This document shows, one piece after another, positions 17,259-26,502 of a stretch of 64,000 nucleotides of DNA. The first letter of the stretch is position 1, and each line of letters opens with the position of its first letter. The translations under genes and the position numbers were made by a program. Below the pieces are notes generated by a model. The model was given only the letters and a program-made list of their open reading frames with translations. It was not told the origin of the DNA and did no database searches. Origin of the DNA: Psychrobacter sp. DAB_AL43B (lineage in GTDB: Bacteria; Pseudomonadota; Gammaproteobacteria; Pseudomonadales; Moraxellaceae); assembly GCF_900168255.1 (NCBI RefSeq), contig NZ_LT799838.1:992001-1056000 (forward strand). Direction: 5' to 3'.

Positions 17259-18655
17259 CAGAATTCTCTTCTATCTCATTATTTATAAATTTAGGCCAAG
17301 CTAAATCAACCTTAAACGTATCTTCTTGATCGCCTGAGTCTACTCGAGGCGTTTTACCATCTCTATCTGACTCTGCCTTTATATTAATATTTTTTCCAGT
17401 TAATAGGTATTGTATATCGGGTAACGCATTACCCATAGGATCAACAAACTGAATTTGCTCATCAAAGAACTCTTTTTCTAGCAGCTTATCGAAAGGCAGT
17501 CGCGATAAATAATTACCATCCATCCCACCTCCAGCCTTGCTATGCTTTCCAGCCTTCTCCGTAAACGATTTTGCACTGATGGTAATATCACCACCTTCTA
17601 ATACAATACTCGCACCACCAGCCGTCAGCGTAATTTTATTCGTCGCCACTATTTCAACCTCTTTCGTCGAAGAGGCGATGTTTACATCCTGCTTTGCCGT
17701 GGCTTCCAGTTTTCCTGTATGGGCAGAGAGGGTGATATTCTCAGTGCTATTGGTCATACTAAACTGACCATCGGCTACTATATTGAGTGACTCGCTACTC
17801 ACTTGATTATGACTATCGCCACTGCTGATCATCATGTCCGTTTGCGTAGTACTAATCATCTCATCCATAGTTCTGTGAATCAGGGTATCAGTACCGACAT
17901 AGCTGCTGTCTGCTGCGCTATCGATCAGCGTATAGGGTGCTGTTTGATGAGTCTTGGTTTGCTGTTCCTCTGCGATAGTCTCAAGTTGCGTCTTAATCGC
18001 GTTATGGTCATTCACTTGTCTACCAAGTCCTATTGCTAATTGCGTTAACCGCTCTGCTAAGTGCTGACCACCTAAGGCAGTTTGGGTCAGAGTTGGGGTA
18101 TGCTGTTGGTAATTGTGTTGTCCAGACTGTTCGTGAGTTTGCGGTTGAGTGGAGAGGACGAGTGCTTCGCCTGATTTGATATTGATTTGGGCGTTAGTAG
18201 CCGTATTGATACCTTGGCGTTTAGCACCATCTGTAGCAGGATTTATAATACCCATCTTTAGGCTGGCACTGATTTGTCCATCATCGACGTTGAGCTGTGA
18301 GTAAGCTTGTTTGCTGCGGTGATCAGTCACCCATTCTGATAAGCCGTTGTCGGTATTGCGATAACCGCTTTCAATGGCTTGTTCGTTATTAGTGGCAAAT
18401 AAACTAGGGCGAGACGATGACAATAGACTGCCAGTATTGATCAGATGCTCGCTATCACCAATGGCTTGTACGAGGGTTTGATCATTCGCTCTATGGGTGA
18501 AGTGTGTGCCATAGTTAGCACTGGCTTGTGCCTCAAGGCGATTGATAGGCTGGGCTGGACTATTCAGTAAGTAGTTTTTGGTTGGGGTCATATGGTTGCG
18601 ACTGTCTGTATCGCTTTGGGTTTCGGTAAAGTTGGACAGAATAAGTCTGCTATAG
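17251..18655 (-). pseudogene. vgrG C-terminal half with TTR-like adaptor (remnant B)
   Basis: Matches the long VgrG from YSR...TDSRNHMTPTK (about residue 424) to AGKHSKAGGG with high identity, then diverges into its own C-terminal adaptor (DEQIQFVDPMGNALPDIQYLL...DRDGKTPRVDSG). The trimer-forming N-terminal gp27-like domain is absent and a TGA stands in frame just upstream. An ATG at 18591 could start a 446-residue product holding the beta-helix and adaptor. The frame is open throughout. It may be inert, or might supply adaptor for the linked effector; the first is more likely for a spike that needs its base. Confidence 0.85.
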
Positions 18656-18661
18656 AATGAA

Positions 18662-19160
18662 TTATTTCATGTAAGGTTTAACTTCACTCTCAAAGTAGTC
18701 ATCGGCTTGATTAGCGGGGATAGCGCAGGTAGTATTGAATGTCAAACTCTGTCCTGTTGATTCGCAGTTATTAACGCGATATGAAGTCTCTTCATCGCAA
18801 TATCTATGTCTAGCATTATTTGCAAGCTCGATATCATATACGAAATATACATCATCATTGTATTGCATTTTATATGCATGGTTTGGAACTAGAGCATTTC
18901 TATCATCAAAATAAACAACTGTATAACCATCAAAATCAATAATATACTCCTGTTTAAAGCTACTAATGCTTCTTCAGTTTTTATCGAATGTATAGAAAAG
19001 AGCTTTACCATTCTTAGTCAACTTCTGAAAGTCTTGTAATTCAATTGTTGGTTGAATAGATGATGAACATACGTTAGTTTTAGTAAGACAGCCAGTCAAT
19101 AAAATGGATATAAGTATTGTAGAAGGAATATTTTTTATTAATAAATATACTTCTTCATAT
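18662..19160 (-). pseudogene. Immunity lipoprotein paralog with in-frame nonsense codon
   Basis: Aligns with the intact lipoprotein at 20046-20522 from LTGCL...VC through DYTVVYFD-like and CAIPANQADDYFESEVKPYMK. A single TGA at 18974-18976 (after FYTFDKN) interrupts an otherwise open frame; both halves share the frame. Near the 5' end the plausible ATG (MKK, about 19171) is out of frame with the lipobox, so a second lesion is likely. The IS5-family element lies 25 or so bases upstream and separates it from its paralog and from the cassette promoter. Confidence 0.82.
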
Positions 19161-19184
19161 TGGTTGTTATTGACTGAAAGATTA

Positions 19185-20042
19185 GGGCGTGTTGAACATT
19201 GGCGATAAAGTGTTGGCAAAAAAAATAGCGAACGTCTAATCTTTAAGTTCTCACACCAAAAGATCACGTTCGCTATGCCTCGTACCATGCTCAAAGATGA
19301 ACACTGGACTAGACTAAGACCTATCTTACTAGAACTGAATATTTATGACAAAGGAAATCTAAGACAAACAGTTGAAGGTATACTTTATCGAATGCGCGTT
19401 GGTTGCCCTTGGCGTGACTTACCCGAGAATTTTGGTAAGCCTAATACCATCTACAAAGCTTATCAACGCTGGTTTCGCAGTAATAAGTTGATTGCGTTGT
19501 TCGCTTTATTAATCAAAGATTCAGACCTCGAATGGGTATTTATCGATGGTACTCATATTAAAGCGCATCAGCATAGCAGTGGTGGTAATGAGAACCTGCA
19601 AGGTATTAGCAAAAGTGTGGCAGGACGTGCCACTAAGATCCATTTAGCGGTTGATGCTCATGGTAACCCAATCACTTTTATCTTATCAGATGGCACCACT
19701 CATGATGTGAAGATAGCACCAGACTTAATTGATAACATAGATTTGAGCGCAACAGTGACCGTATGCGCCGATAAGGGTTATGATTCTGAGGCACTGCGGG
19801 CGCATATTAAACAAGCAGGGACGCGTGATAACATCCCTCGAAAACGAAACACGAAGTCCTCTAACGACCATATGGATTGGGACTTGTACAAAGTCCGCCA
19901 CTTAGTAGAAAACGCTTTCGCTAAACTAAAAAACTATAGAGCAGTTGCCACAAGATTTGATAAGCTCAAGCAAAGTTATGAGAATACGGTGGCTCTTGCT
20001 TGTGCTTATCTCTGGTTGAAATTATGAATGTTCAACACGCCA
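19185..20042 (+). mobile_element. IS5-family insertion sequence, 858 bp
   Basis: The ends carry inverted repeats: GGCGTGTTGAACATT at 19186-19200 is matched perfectly by its reverse complement at 20027-20041. With one more base at each side the element is flanked by TA (19183-19184 and 20043-20044), the target duplication typical of IS427-like IS5 elements. One transposase ORF fills it. It inserted two bases past the stop of the lipoprotein at 20046-20522. It looks complete and recent. Confidence 0.9.
19275..20027 (+). CDS. IS5-family transposase
   Basis: A 250-residue DDE transposase. The N-terminal DUF4096-like domain shows RMRVGCPWRDLPENFG and the following WFRSNKL. The catalytic part shows VFIDGTHIKAHQHSSGG (first Asp), VCADKGYDSEALR (second Asp) and VRHLVENAFAKLKNYR (Glu). 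Single frame with no programmed frameshift, so transposition may still occur. It is on the strand opposite to the surrounding T6SS genes. Confidence 0.93.
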   Translation: MPRTMLKDEHWTRLRPILLELNIYDKGNLRQTVEGILYRMRVGCPWRDLPENFGKPNTIYKAYQRWFRSNKLIALFALLIKDSDLEWVFIDGTHIKAHQHSSGGNENLQGISKSVAGRATKIHLAVDAHGNPITFILSDGTTHDVKIAPDLIDNIDLSATVTVCADKGYDSEALRAHIKQAGTRDNIPRKRNTKSSNDHMDWDLYKVRHLVENAFAKLKNYRAVATRFDKLKQSYENTVALACAYLWLKL

Positions 20043-20045
20043 TAG

Positions 20046-20522
20046 TTACATAGTTGGTTTAATTTTATTTTTAAAATAGCTATCAGCTTGGTCAGCGGGA
20101 ATAGCACAGGAGGGGTCTATATCTAAAATATAACCTTGAGATTGACAATCGTTTACATTATAAGTTGTTTCATCGCTACAATATCTATATTTAGTGTTGT
20201 TTGCTATTTTTATATCATGTATGAAATATATGTCATTATTATATTTTATTTCATACACATTATTTGGAGTAATACTTTCTTTTTTATCAAAATAAACTAC
20301 AGTGTAATCTTCAAAGCTTTTAATATATTTAAAAACATAATTTGAAACCATTTTTCTATCTTTATCTATCATTAATAAGCTAGCTTCATCTTTATCAGTT
20401 AACTGTTGAAATTTTTGTATGTTAACTGTAGGATTTATGGTGTTAGGACAGATATTACTATCACTTAGACAACCAGTTAGTGATATAGATATAAAAATAA
20501 GAATGCAAGTTCGTTTATTCAT
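20046..20522 (-). CDS. Putative immunity lipoprotein for the Cys-peptidase-like effector
   Basis: A 158-residue lipoprotein (signal MNKRTCILIFISISLTGCL, lipobox LTGC). The mature part has four Cys (NICPNT, YRYCSDE, NDCQSQ, SCAIPADQAD) likely paired in the oxidising periplasm. Its ATG shares a base with the effector's TAA (TAATG), so it is translationally coupled. A duplicated copy lies beyond the IS element and is broken by a stop codon. No known family recognised; immunity is inferred from coupling and location. Confidence 0.75.
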   Translation of the reverse strand: MNKRTCILIFISISLTGCLSDSNICPNTINPTVNIQKFQQLTDKDEASLLMIDKDRKMVSNYVFKYIKSFEDYTVVYFDKKESITPNNVYEIKYNNDIYFIHDIKIANNTKYRYCSDETTYNVNDCQSQGYILDIDPSCAIPADQADSYFKNKIKPTM

Positions 20523-21766
20523 TACTTTACCTCAATGTGTCCATAGTAATTATTCGAAAAGTTAGTAGCACTAATCCCTTGCTTTGAAATAATTCTTGGA
20601 GAGTTTTTGGGGTTGTATCCCCAAGTAAATATATCAAACTTTACATTTCCAATATGCAAAGAATCACTTGCGACATTACGTCCATCACCATCAAAAAACT
20701 GTAAACCACCTTCATAGACTACCCAATGAATTGAGTTTATATCTCTATCACCTTTTTTGTCATCAATCATTTTTGGCTGTATCATCATTATTATTTTTTT
20801 ACCAGATTTATATTTTTTATCCATTTCAAATAATTTATCTATACTAAAGTTTCTCTTATTAATTATTGTCTTTCCAACATCTAATAAACCCAAATCATTA
20901 CTTTTTGCACTGCTATAGCCTGCCACCTCTTTACACATGCGAGTAAGCATTCCCATCCAGTTCACAGCGCCTAATTGGTCAAATGACCCAGTTTCGATAC
21001 CATCGTATCTTAGATTACTTTCACTACTACGTGTAGAGGCTAACACTATCCAATCAACTTCATCCATTTTCATGTTTTTGTAGTCAGAATCCTCAGGCTT
21101 TATGTCATACATTGAGCTTTTAGGCTTAATAGTATAACCATTACTTAGTTCGTAAATACCTGTTCTATGCAGCTCTATCGCTATTTTTTTGTATAAGCTA
21201 CTACTCCGTTGTATTAAAATATAGTATAGGCATGCCATACCACAGAGTGATGAAGCACCCTGATCTATCATCCAAGGATACATCATTCTTTGTTTCACTT
21301 GATTAAGTACCTTGCCACTATCAAAGTACATGAAACGATTATGGACAAAGTATTTATTACTAACAGATTTTTTCGGTCGTGCTTGCATATGGCAACTTAT
21401 TTCGATTTCACAACCTGCCATATCTTTATGTTTGTCTTTCAAATCAAGCTCAAATTCAGGACCTTTTATTATCGCTTTTAATGCCATGAGCTTGTTTTGA
21501 GAAGTACTGGGACTCGTGTATCTAATGACCCAAACTATCTTCGTACTTTCGATACTATTCTTCGAGCCTGCTAACTTAGCTAAGAACTTATAAGTTTTAT
21601 TAAATACTAAGCCCTTTTTGTCAATTACGCCCGTTCCTTGATTATTTGCACCTATTGTAAGATCGGTTGTTAATTCAAAATTTACTAGCGTCGGTACGCT
21701 AATGCTTTGATTGTAGAGATTAAGCGTTCCTAATCTTGAAGAGGCTTTTGTAGTTGTTTTACCCAT
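20522..21766 (-). CDS. T6SS effector candidate, cysteine-peptidase-like
   Basis: A 414-residue protein without a signal peptide, starting 10 bases after the complete vgrG with AGGA at good spacing. Residues 168-179 read DQGASSLCGMAC, a papain-like or C39-like nucleophile setting (Cys175 at a helix start after a Gln-Gly pair, Gln169 as possible oxyanion residue). His347 in NSIHWVVYEGG and the following FFDGDGRN fit the His and Asn/Asp partners. About 150 residues of beta-rich N-terminal sequence may bind the VgrG adaptor. Likely a periplasmic peptidase or amidase toxin; the substrate is unknown. The assignment is by motif only. Confidence 0.75.
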   Translation of the reverse strand: MGKTTTKASSRLGTLNLYNQSISVPTLVNFELTTDLTIGANNQGTGVIDKKGLVFNKTYKFLAKLAGSKNSIESTKIVWVIRYTSPSTSQNKLMALKAIIKGPEFELDLKDKHKDMAGCEIEISCHMQARPKKSVSNKYFVHNRFMYFDSGKVLNQVKQRMMYPWMIDQGASSLCGMACLYYILIQRSSSLYKKIAIELHRTGIYELSNGYTIKPKSSMYDIKPEDSDYKNMKMDEVDWIVLASTRSSESNLRYDGIETGSFDQLGAVNWMGMLTRMCKEVAGYSSAKSNDLGLLDVGKTIINKRNFSIDKLFEMDKKYKSGKKIIMMIQPKMIDDKKGDRDINSIHWVVYEGGLQFFDGDGRNVASDSLHIGNVKFDIFTWGYNPKNSPRIISKQGISATNFSNNYYGHIEVK

Positions 21767-21775
21767 TTTTTTGTC

Positions 21776-24472
21776 CTAAATGCTATCGTCAGTTATTTCA
21801 TGCAACTCAACTACGTTATCGTCTTCATCAAGCTTTAAATAAACTTCAATTTCTTCAGGGTTATTTGAAGAAAAACGTTCAGTTCTACCATTCTCATCGG
21901 TCTTTCCTGATTTTTGCTCTCCAGTATTGAGATTAGTGGCTTCATATTCAACAAATGCTAATGGATTGTTTTCATCATCTGTGAACTTGTATGCGATACT
22001 ATAAAGAGTGCTTAATATTTGTTTGTTAGGCAACCCCGCCAATCCCAACCCATCCAAACCACCCCCAGCCTTGCTATGCTTACCAGCCTTCTCCGTAAAC
22101 TGCTTTGCCGCTATCGTAATATTTGCGCCATCTAAAGTAATACTCGCGCCACCAGCCGTTAGCGTAATTTTATTAGTTGCCACTACTTCAACCTCTTTGG
22201 TGGAAGAGGCGATGTTCACATCTTGCTTAGCCGTCGCTGCAAGTCTTCCTGTATGGGCAGAAAGGGTGATATTCTCGGTGCTATTTGTCATACTAAACTG
22301 ACCATCGGCTATTATATTCAGTGACTCGCTACTGACTTGATGATGACTATCGCCACTACTGACCATCATATCTTGCTGCGTGGTGGTGATCATCTCACCC
22401 ATGCTTCTGTGAATCAGGGTATCAGTACCGACATAGCTTGTATCTGCTGCGCTATCGATCAACGCGAATGGCATTGTTTGATGGGTGTTGGTTTGCTGTT
22501 CCTCTGCGATAGTCTCAAGTTGCGTTTTAATCGCGTTATGATCATTCACTTGTCTACCAAGTCCTATTGCTAATTGCGTTAACCGCTCTGCTAAGTGCTG
22601 ACCACCTAAGGCAGTTTGGGTCAGAGTTGGGGTATGCTGTTGGTAATTGTGTTGTCCAGACTGTTCGTGAGTTTGCGGTTGCGTTGATAGCACCATCGCT
22701 TCGCCTGATTTGATATTGATTTGAGCGTTAGTGGCCGCATTGATGCCTTGACGTTTGGCTGTGTCTGATGGATTGATAATACCCATTTTTAGACTGGCGC
22801 TGACTTGTCCATCATCGACGTTGAGCTGTGAGTACGCTTGTTCTGTACGGTGATCAGTCACCCATTCTGATAAGCCGTTGTCGGTGTTACGATAACCGCT
22901 TTCAATGGCTTGTTCGTTATTAGTGGCAAATAAACTAGGGCGAGTCGATGACAATAGACTGCCAGTATTGATCAGATGCTCGCTATCACCGATAGACTGC
23001 ACCAGGGTTTGATCATCTGCCCTATGGGTGAAGTGTGTGCCATAGTTAGCACCAGCTTGTGCTTCTAGTCGACTAATAGGCTGGGCTGGGCTATCCAATA
23101 AGTAGCTTTTGGTCGGTGTCATATGATTGCGACTGTCTGTGTCGCTTTGGCTATCTGTAATCCCTGTCATTGGCGGGAGAGCACGTCTGCTGTATAGAGA
23201 TCCGACCCATGGGGTATCAGCGGTAATGAGGCGTAACTGAGTCAAATGAATGCCAGCTTCCAAAGATGAATCATGACGCTGATGATGGCGTGAGCTTTGG
23301 GTCAGCCCTGTCACATGTGCCAGACTATTGCGTGCCAGATGCACGATATGGGTAGCGCGGTAGTGCTGATTAAGCACACTATGATCGGTAAGGCTAAAGG
23401 TATCGGCAACGTTTAAGTCAGTAGCATGGGCTAGTGCATGATAGACGCTATAGTTACTTTGATGGCTGTTAGCAATTATGCTGGCATCATCAATACTCTC
23501 GGTATCCGTTACTGGAGCTAAGGCGGCTGGGCTGTCTAAAGTGAGTGAGTGGCTACTCGTCTGATGGCTGTTTTCATCAGCAGTATTGCTCATCGCAATA
23601 TCGGCTGACTGGGTTGGCTGTGCGACGCTGGCGCTATTAAAGCGCTGCATCGTTACTGAGTTTGGTTGGGTGATGACCTGCTCACTGATGGCCAAGACAG
23701 GCGCATGGACACGATCATGTAATACTTGTTGGTAGCGCAGTGCGCCAATGTTCACGCTGATACCATCGCTATCGCTTGGACTATGCGATGTAATAATGAG
23801 CTTTGGTGGACTGTGCTCATCCGTTTGCTCATGGCGTAAGTAAGCCGTCAGTCCTTGACGCGAGAGCCGCTCGCAAATATGTGTCCAGTCGCTTATTTGC
23901 CATTGGGTCATACGAGCTGGTGTCCAGCTAGCACTACCTTCATCGTTGCTACTATCATCAATTATTTCTATCTCAAGCGCGGTCGTGCGCTCTGCTACCA
24001 TCGCTTGTACGGTCAAATCAGTATCGATATGACAGCGTAAATGTTGATGTAATCGATAGGTGATCGGCTGTGCGAGCAGACGGTAATAACCATAACTGCC
24101 ATCATGATCCAATTGCTGCACGGCCGTTAGATATAGATGGCGAAAGCTTAGACCACTTGGAGTATCGAAGCTTAAGGTTAAAGGGCTGCCGATGAGATTG
24201 GTTAGTGGCGTAAAGGGTGGATGATGGCGCTCATGGATATAAACATGCAGCACATAGGTGTCGATACCGTGCTGTTGGTGTTGGCGACTACCATTGGGAT
24301 TTAGTTGAGCAATAATATCGGCTTCATCAGAGTTATGCATGAGCTTATCTTGCCACGCTTGATGAGCACAGATATCTTGCTGAGCACTCGGATAGGGCGA
24401 TTGAGTACAACCTTCACTGGCATAGAGCCTATCAGGGTGCATTGGCAGCACGGTATTGGTTAAGCGTAACAT
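21776..24472 (-). CDS. vgrG: T6SS spike protein VgrG (long form)
   Basis: An 898-residue protein. Residues 1-415 form the gp27-like base (YVLHVYIHERHHPPFTPLTNLIGSPL style N-terminus) with an unusual Ser/Thr/His-rich stretch at about 270-370. Residues 560-800 are the DUF2345-type beta-helix (NITLSAHTGRLAATAKQDVN, NKITLTAGGASITLDG). Residues 810-898 form a transthyretin-like adaptor (YKFTDDENNP, GKTDENGRTERFSS) that likely docks the effector encoded next. The OB-fold linker expected after the base (motif like GRVKVRFHW) is not visible: residue 421 (TADTPW) runs directly into GSLYSRR, which normally follows that domain. A ribosome-binding site (GAGGGA) precedes the ATG. It is the only vgrG with an N-terminal domain here. 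Confidence 0.9.
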   Translation of the reverse strand: MLRLTNTVLPMHPDRLYASEGCTQSPYPSAQQDICAHQAWQDKLMHNSDEADIIAQLNPNGSRQHQQHGIDTYVLHVYIHERHHPPFTPLTNLIGSPLTLSFDTPSGLSFRHLYLTAVQQLDHDGSYGYYRLLAQPITYRLHQHLRCHIDTDLTVQAMVAERTTALEIEIIDDSSNDEGSASWTPARMTQWQISDWTHICERLSRQGLTAYLRHEQTDEHSPPKLIITSHSPSDSDGISVNIGALRYQQVLHDRVHAPVLAISEQVITQPNSVTMQRFNSASVAQPTQSADIAMSNTADENSHQTSSHSLTLDSPAALAPVTDTESIDDASIIANSHQSNYSVYHALAHATDLNVADTFSLTDHSVLNQHYRATHIVHLARNSLAHVTGLTQSSRHHQRHDSSLEAGIHLTQLRLITADTPWVGSLYSRRALPPMTGITDSQSDTDSRNHMTPTKSYLLDSPAQPISRLEAQAGANYGTHFTHRADDQTLVQSIGDSEHLINTGSLLSSTRPSLFATNNEQAIESGYRNTDNGLSEWVTDHRTEQAYSQLNVDDGQVSASLKMGIINPSDTAKRQGINAATNAQINIKSGEAMVLSTQPQTHEQSGQHNYQQHTPTLTQTALGGQHLAERLTQLAIGLGRQVNDHNAIKTQLETIAEEQQTNTHQTMPFALIDSAADTSYVGTDTLIHRSMGEMITTTQQDMMVSSGDSHHQVSSESLNIIADGQFSMTNSTENITLSAHTGRLAATAKQDVNIASSTKEVEVVATNKITLTAGGASITLDGANITIAAKQFTEKAGKHSKAGGGLDGLGLAGLPNKQILSTLYSIAYKFTDDENNPLAFVEYEATNLNTGEQKSGKTDENGRTERFSSNNPEEIEVYLKLDEDDNVVELHEITDDSI

Positions 24473-24550
24473 AGGGGTAGTCCCTCTTGTGTCAGAGACG
24501 GCATCATAAGCATCAGTGCTTAGCTGCCATTATCAACGTACATAGCAGCG

Positions 24551-25387
24551 TTATTCACCAAGGTTAAATTCGATACGGCGGTTACGAGTGCGACCCTCTT
24601 CGTTGTCATTACTCGCGATAGGATCAGCGTCGCCTTTACCAGCGGTACTTAGACGAGCCGCATCAATGTTACGACCTATGAGGTATTGCTTGACCGCTTC
24701 GGCACGCTGATTTGATAATGTTAAATTGCCACTAGGATTGCCGACATTGTCGGTATGTCCAATGATGGTTACTGGCTTATCGCCAACTCGCTGTAATACA
24801 CCCGCCATGTCGTCTAAAATACCAAGCCCCATAGGCGTCAAGTTAGCGCTACCGGATTCAAACTCGACAATACGGTTGCCTAAAGTGTCGTCTAAGAGAT
24901 GTTGTTCACCTTGGGTGACGACCAGTTGATTCTCTAGCTGATAAAGATCAGTCAAACGGGAGTGAATACGGTTTTGAATGGCTTGTTTTTGTTCAACGCT
25001 ACTGACTTTGCCATGTAAGCTAATGGTCGTACCATGAATATCGATACGGCCTTGGCGAATATTAGAGATGTCGCTATCGATAATAGCCGTTGCTATCTGT
25101 TGCCAGTTGGTTGGTATACTGATGTTCGAACGCACTTCAATTTCATCTCTGACGGGTTTATTAGGATACTGTGCTTTTAGCTTTTCAAGAAGCTGCTGTT
25201 TGTCTGAGCTGGTAGCGACCACACCTTTTATGACGACAGGCACATTTTGTGCGTCATTGGTCACATGAGCATCGTTATGTGCTGCAAAGACAACGGCGCT
25301 GATAGGGAAGGTCATAGCGACGGCTAATAGCAGGTTTTTCATGCGATTTGTTGGCCTAGGTTTGGATGTTTTGGAGAGGACTTTCAT
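24551..25387 (-). CDS. OmpA-family protein with BON-like domains, T6SS-linked
   Basis: A signal-anchored envelope protein of 278 residues. An internal signal-like segment MKNLLLAVAMTFPISAVVFA is followed by two BON-like stretches (VVIKGVVATSSDKQQLLEKL; DISNIRQGRIDIHGTTISLH). The C-terminal OmpA peptidoglycan-binding domain shows IIGHTDNVGNPSGNLTLSNQ, RAEAVKQYLI and GRTRNRRIEFNL. It probably anchors the T6SS to the cell wall, like TagN/TagL proteins. The ATG at 25387, with AAAGGTA upstream, is favoured over the TTG three bases earlier. The acquired cassette region starts just downstream. Confidence 0.85.
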   Translation of the reverse strand: MKVLSKTSKPRPTNRMKNLLLAVAMTFPISAVVFAAHNDAHVTNDAQNVPVVIKGVVATSSDKQQLLEKLKAQYPNKPVRDEIEVRSNISIPTNWQQIATAIIDSDISNIRQGRIDIHGTTISLHGKVSSVEQKQAIQNRIHSRLTDLYQLENQLVVTQGEQHLLDDTLGNRIVEFESGSANLTPMGLGILDDMAGVLQRVGDKPVTIIGHTDNVGNPSGNLTLSNQRAEAVKQYLIGRNIDAARLSTAGKGDADPIASNDNEEGRTRNRRIEFNLGE

Positions 25388-25521
25388 CAAAGTACCTTTT
25401 TTAAGCTTGGTATGATTGAGCAGTGACTAATTACAGGCTATGACACATAGCTACTACCATGAGTGGTTTTTAATAAGTAACGTTTAATTAGTGGCTTTCA
25501 ATGAATAATAGTTATAAATAG

Positions 25522-26502
25522 CTATTGTGCTAAAAAGGTTTTTTTAAACAATTGCCTAGTATCATACAGGTATAGATTGTCTTGTAACAATATTTTATTA
25601 AAACGGGTTAGCCCAATATCTTCATTAATATAGCCTTGTGTCCAGTCGCTATCAGCGATGACTACCCAATCTTCAGGATAGCTATTTTCACTCTCTGATA
25701 TTTGCTCAAGTATGTGTCCATCTGGCTTAGTGAAGCTCAACAGTAAACGATAGCAATTAGCAACACGGTATAGATAGGTATTCAGATAGAGCTGATGCGG
25801 CTGGTAGAAACCATTGATGAGATCATGCCAAAAAGTTGCCATGTGTATCGAGTTTTCTCTATCAGACGTGAGTGACCAGCAAATGGCTTTATTGAGCCCA
25901 TGAAAGCCTTTAGTAAAGGTAGGTAAAAATAACAAGCCAGTAGCGATAATTTGCTCTATCAGTTGCGACTTATCGATGTTCATTAAGATCGCTATATCTT
26001 GCAAAGTAGTGGTATTGATAAAGTCATAATAGTAAGTACTGGCACTGTTATTGATCGTCAGCTGACTATGATTGAGATATTCCATAAGATCAGTATTGTC
26101 AGTTTTAGACTTGGCCACGCTCAAAACTTCATAAGTGTCATTCCAAAGGGTCGACGACTTGACTGGTAGATAGTTCATCCAGTTTTTTGGTTTATCAGCA
26201 TGCAGTACGCCAAAACCTATCAGCGGATAGTTTCTATAGCTACTATCGTGACTGGGAATAAGAACACCGGTGATAATTTCATTAGATCTGGTATCTACAT
26301 GACTAAAGTTTAAAAAGGCAATGTTATCGATGTGCGCTTTATCTATCACGCTTTCACTAAAGATTTTTTCCGAAATGGTTAGGGCTTGACTGACCCATTC
26401 ATCAATGGCATTGGTTTCGGAGATATGAGCACGCGCCCGTATAAAATCTCCGCGAGCAGGCAGTTTGCCAAAATATACTAAAGGTAAGGATTTAGGCATC
26501 AT
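25522..26502 (-). CDS. tagF: T6SS-associated protein TagF
   Basis: A 326-residue member of the TagF family (DUF2094), whose characterised members restrain T6SS assembly after translation. The hallmark N-terminus reads YFGKLPARGDFIRAR, followed by FLNFSHVDTRSNEIITGVLIPSHDS and RNYPLIGFGVLHAD. The ATG overlaps the tssM stop by four bases (ATGA), so it is translationally coupled to TssM. In other clusters TagF acts with the Fha/PpkA/PppA pathway; none of those genes are in the window. Confidence 0.9.
   Translation of the reverse strand: MMPKSLPLVYFGKLPARGDFIRARAHISETNAIDEWVSQALTISEKIFSESVIDKAHIDNIAFLNFSHVDTRSNEIITGVLIPSHDSSYRNYPLIGFGVLHADKPKNWMNYLPVKSSTLWNDTYEVLSVAKSKTDNTDLMEYLNHSQLTINNSASTYYYDFINTTTLQDIAILMNIDKSQLIEQIIATGLLFLPTFTKGFHGLNKAICWSLTSDRENSIHMATFWHDLINGFYQPHQLYLNTYLYRVANCYRLLLSFTKPDGHILEQISESENSYPEDWVVIADSDWTQGYINEDIGLTRFNKILLQDNLYLYDTRQLFKKTFLAQ

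Noticed and set aside
22008..22573. Plus-strand ORFs opposite vgrG, repeated at each vgrG copy
   Set aside because: They recur only because vgrG itself is repeated; Cys/Ile/Thr-biased antisense shadows.
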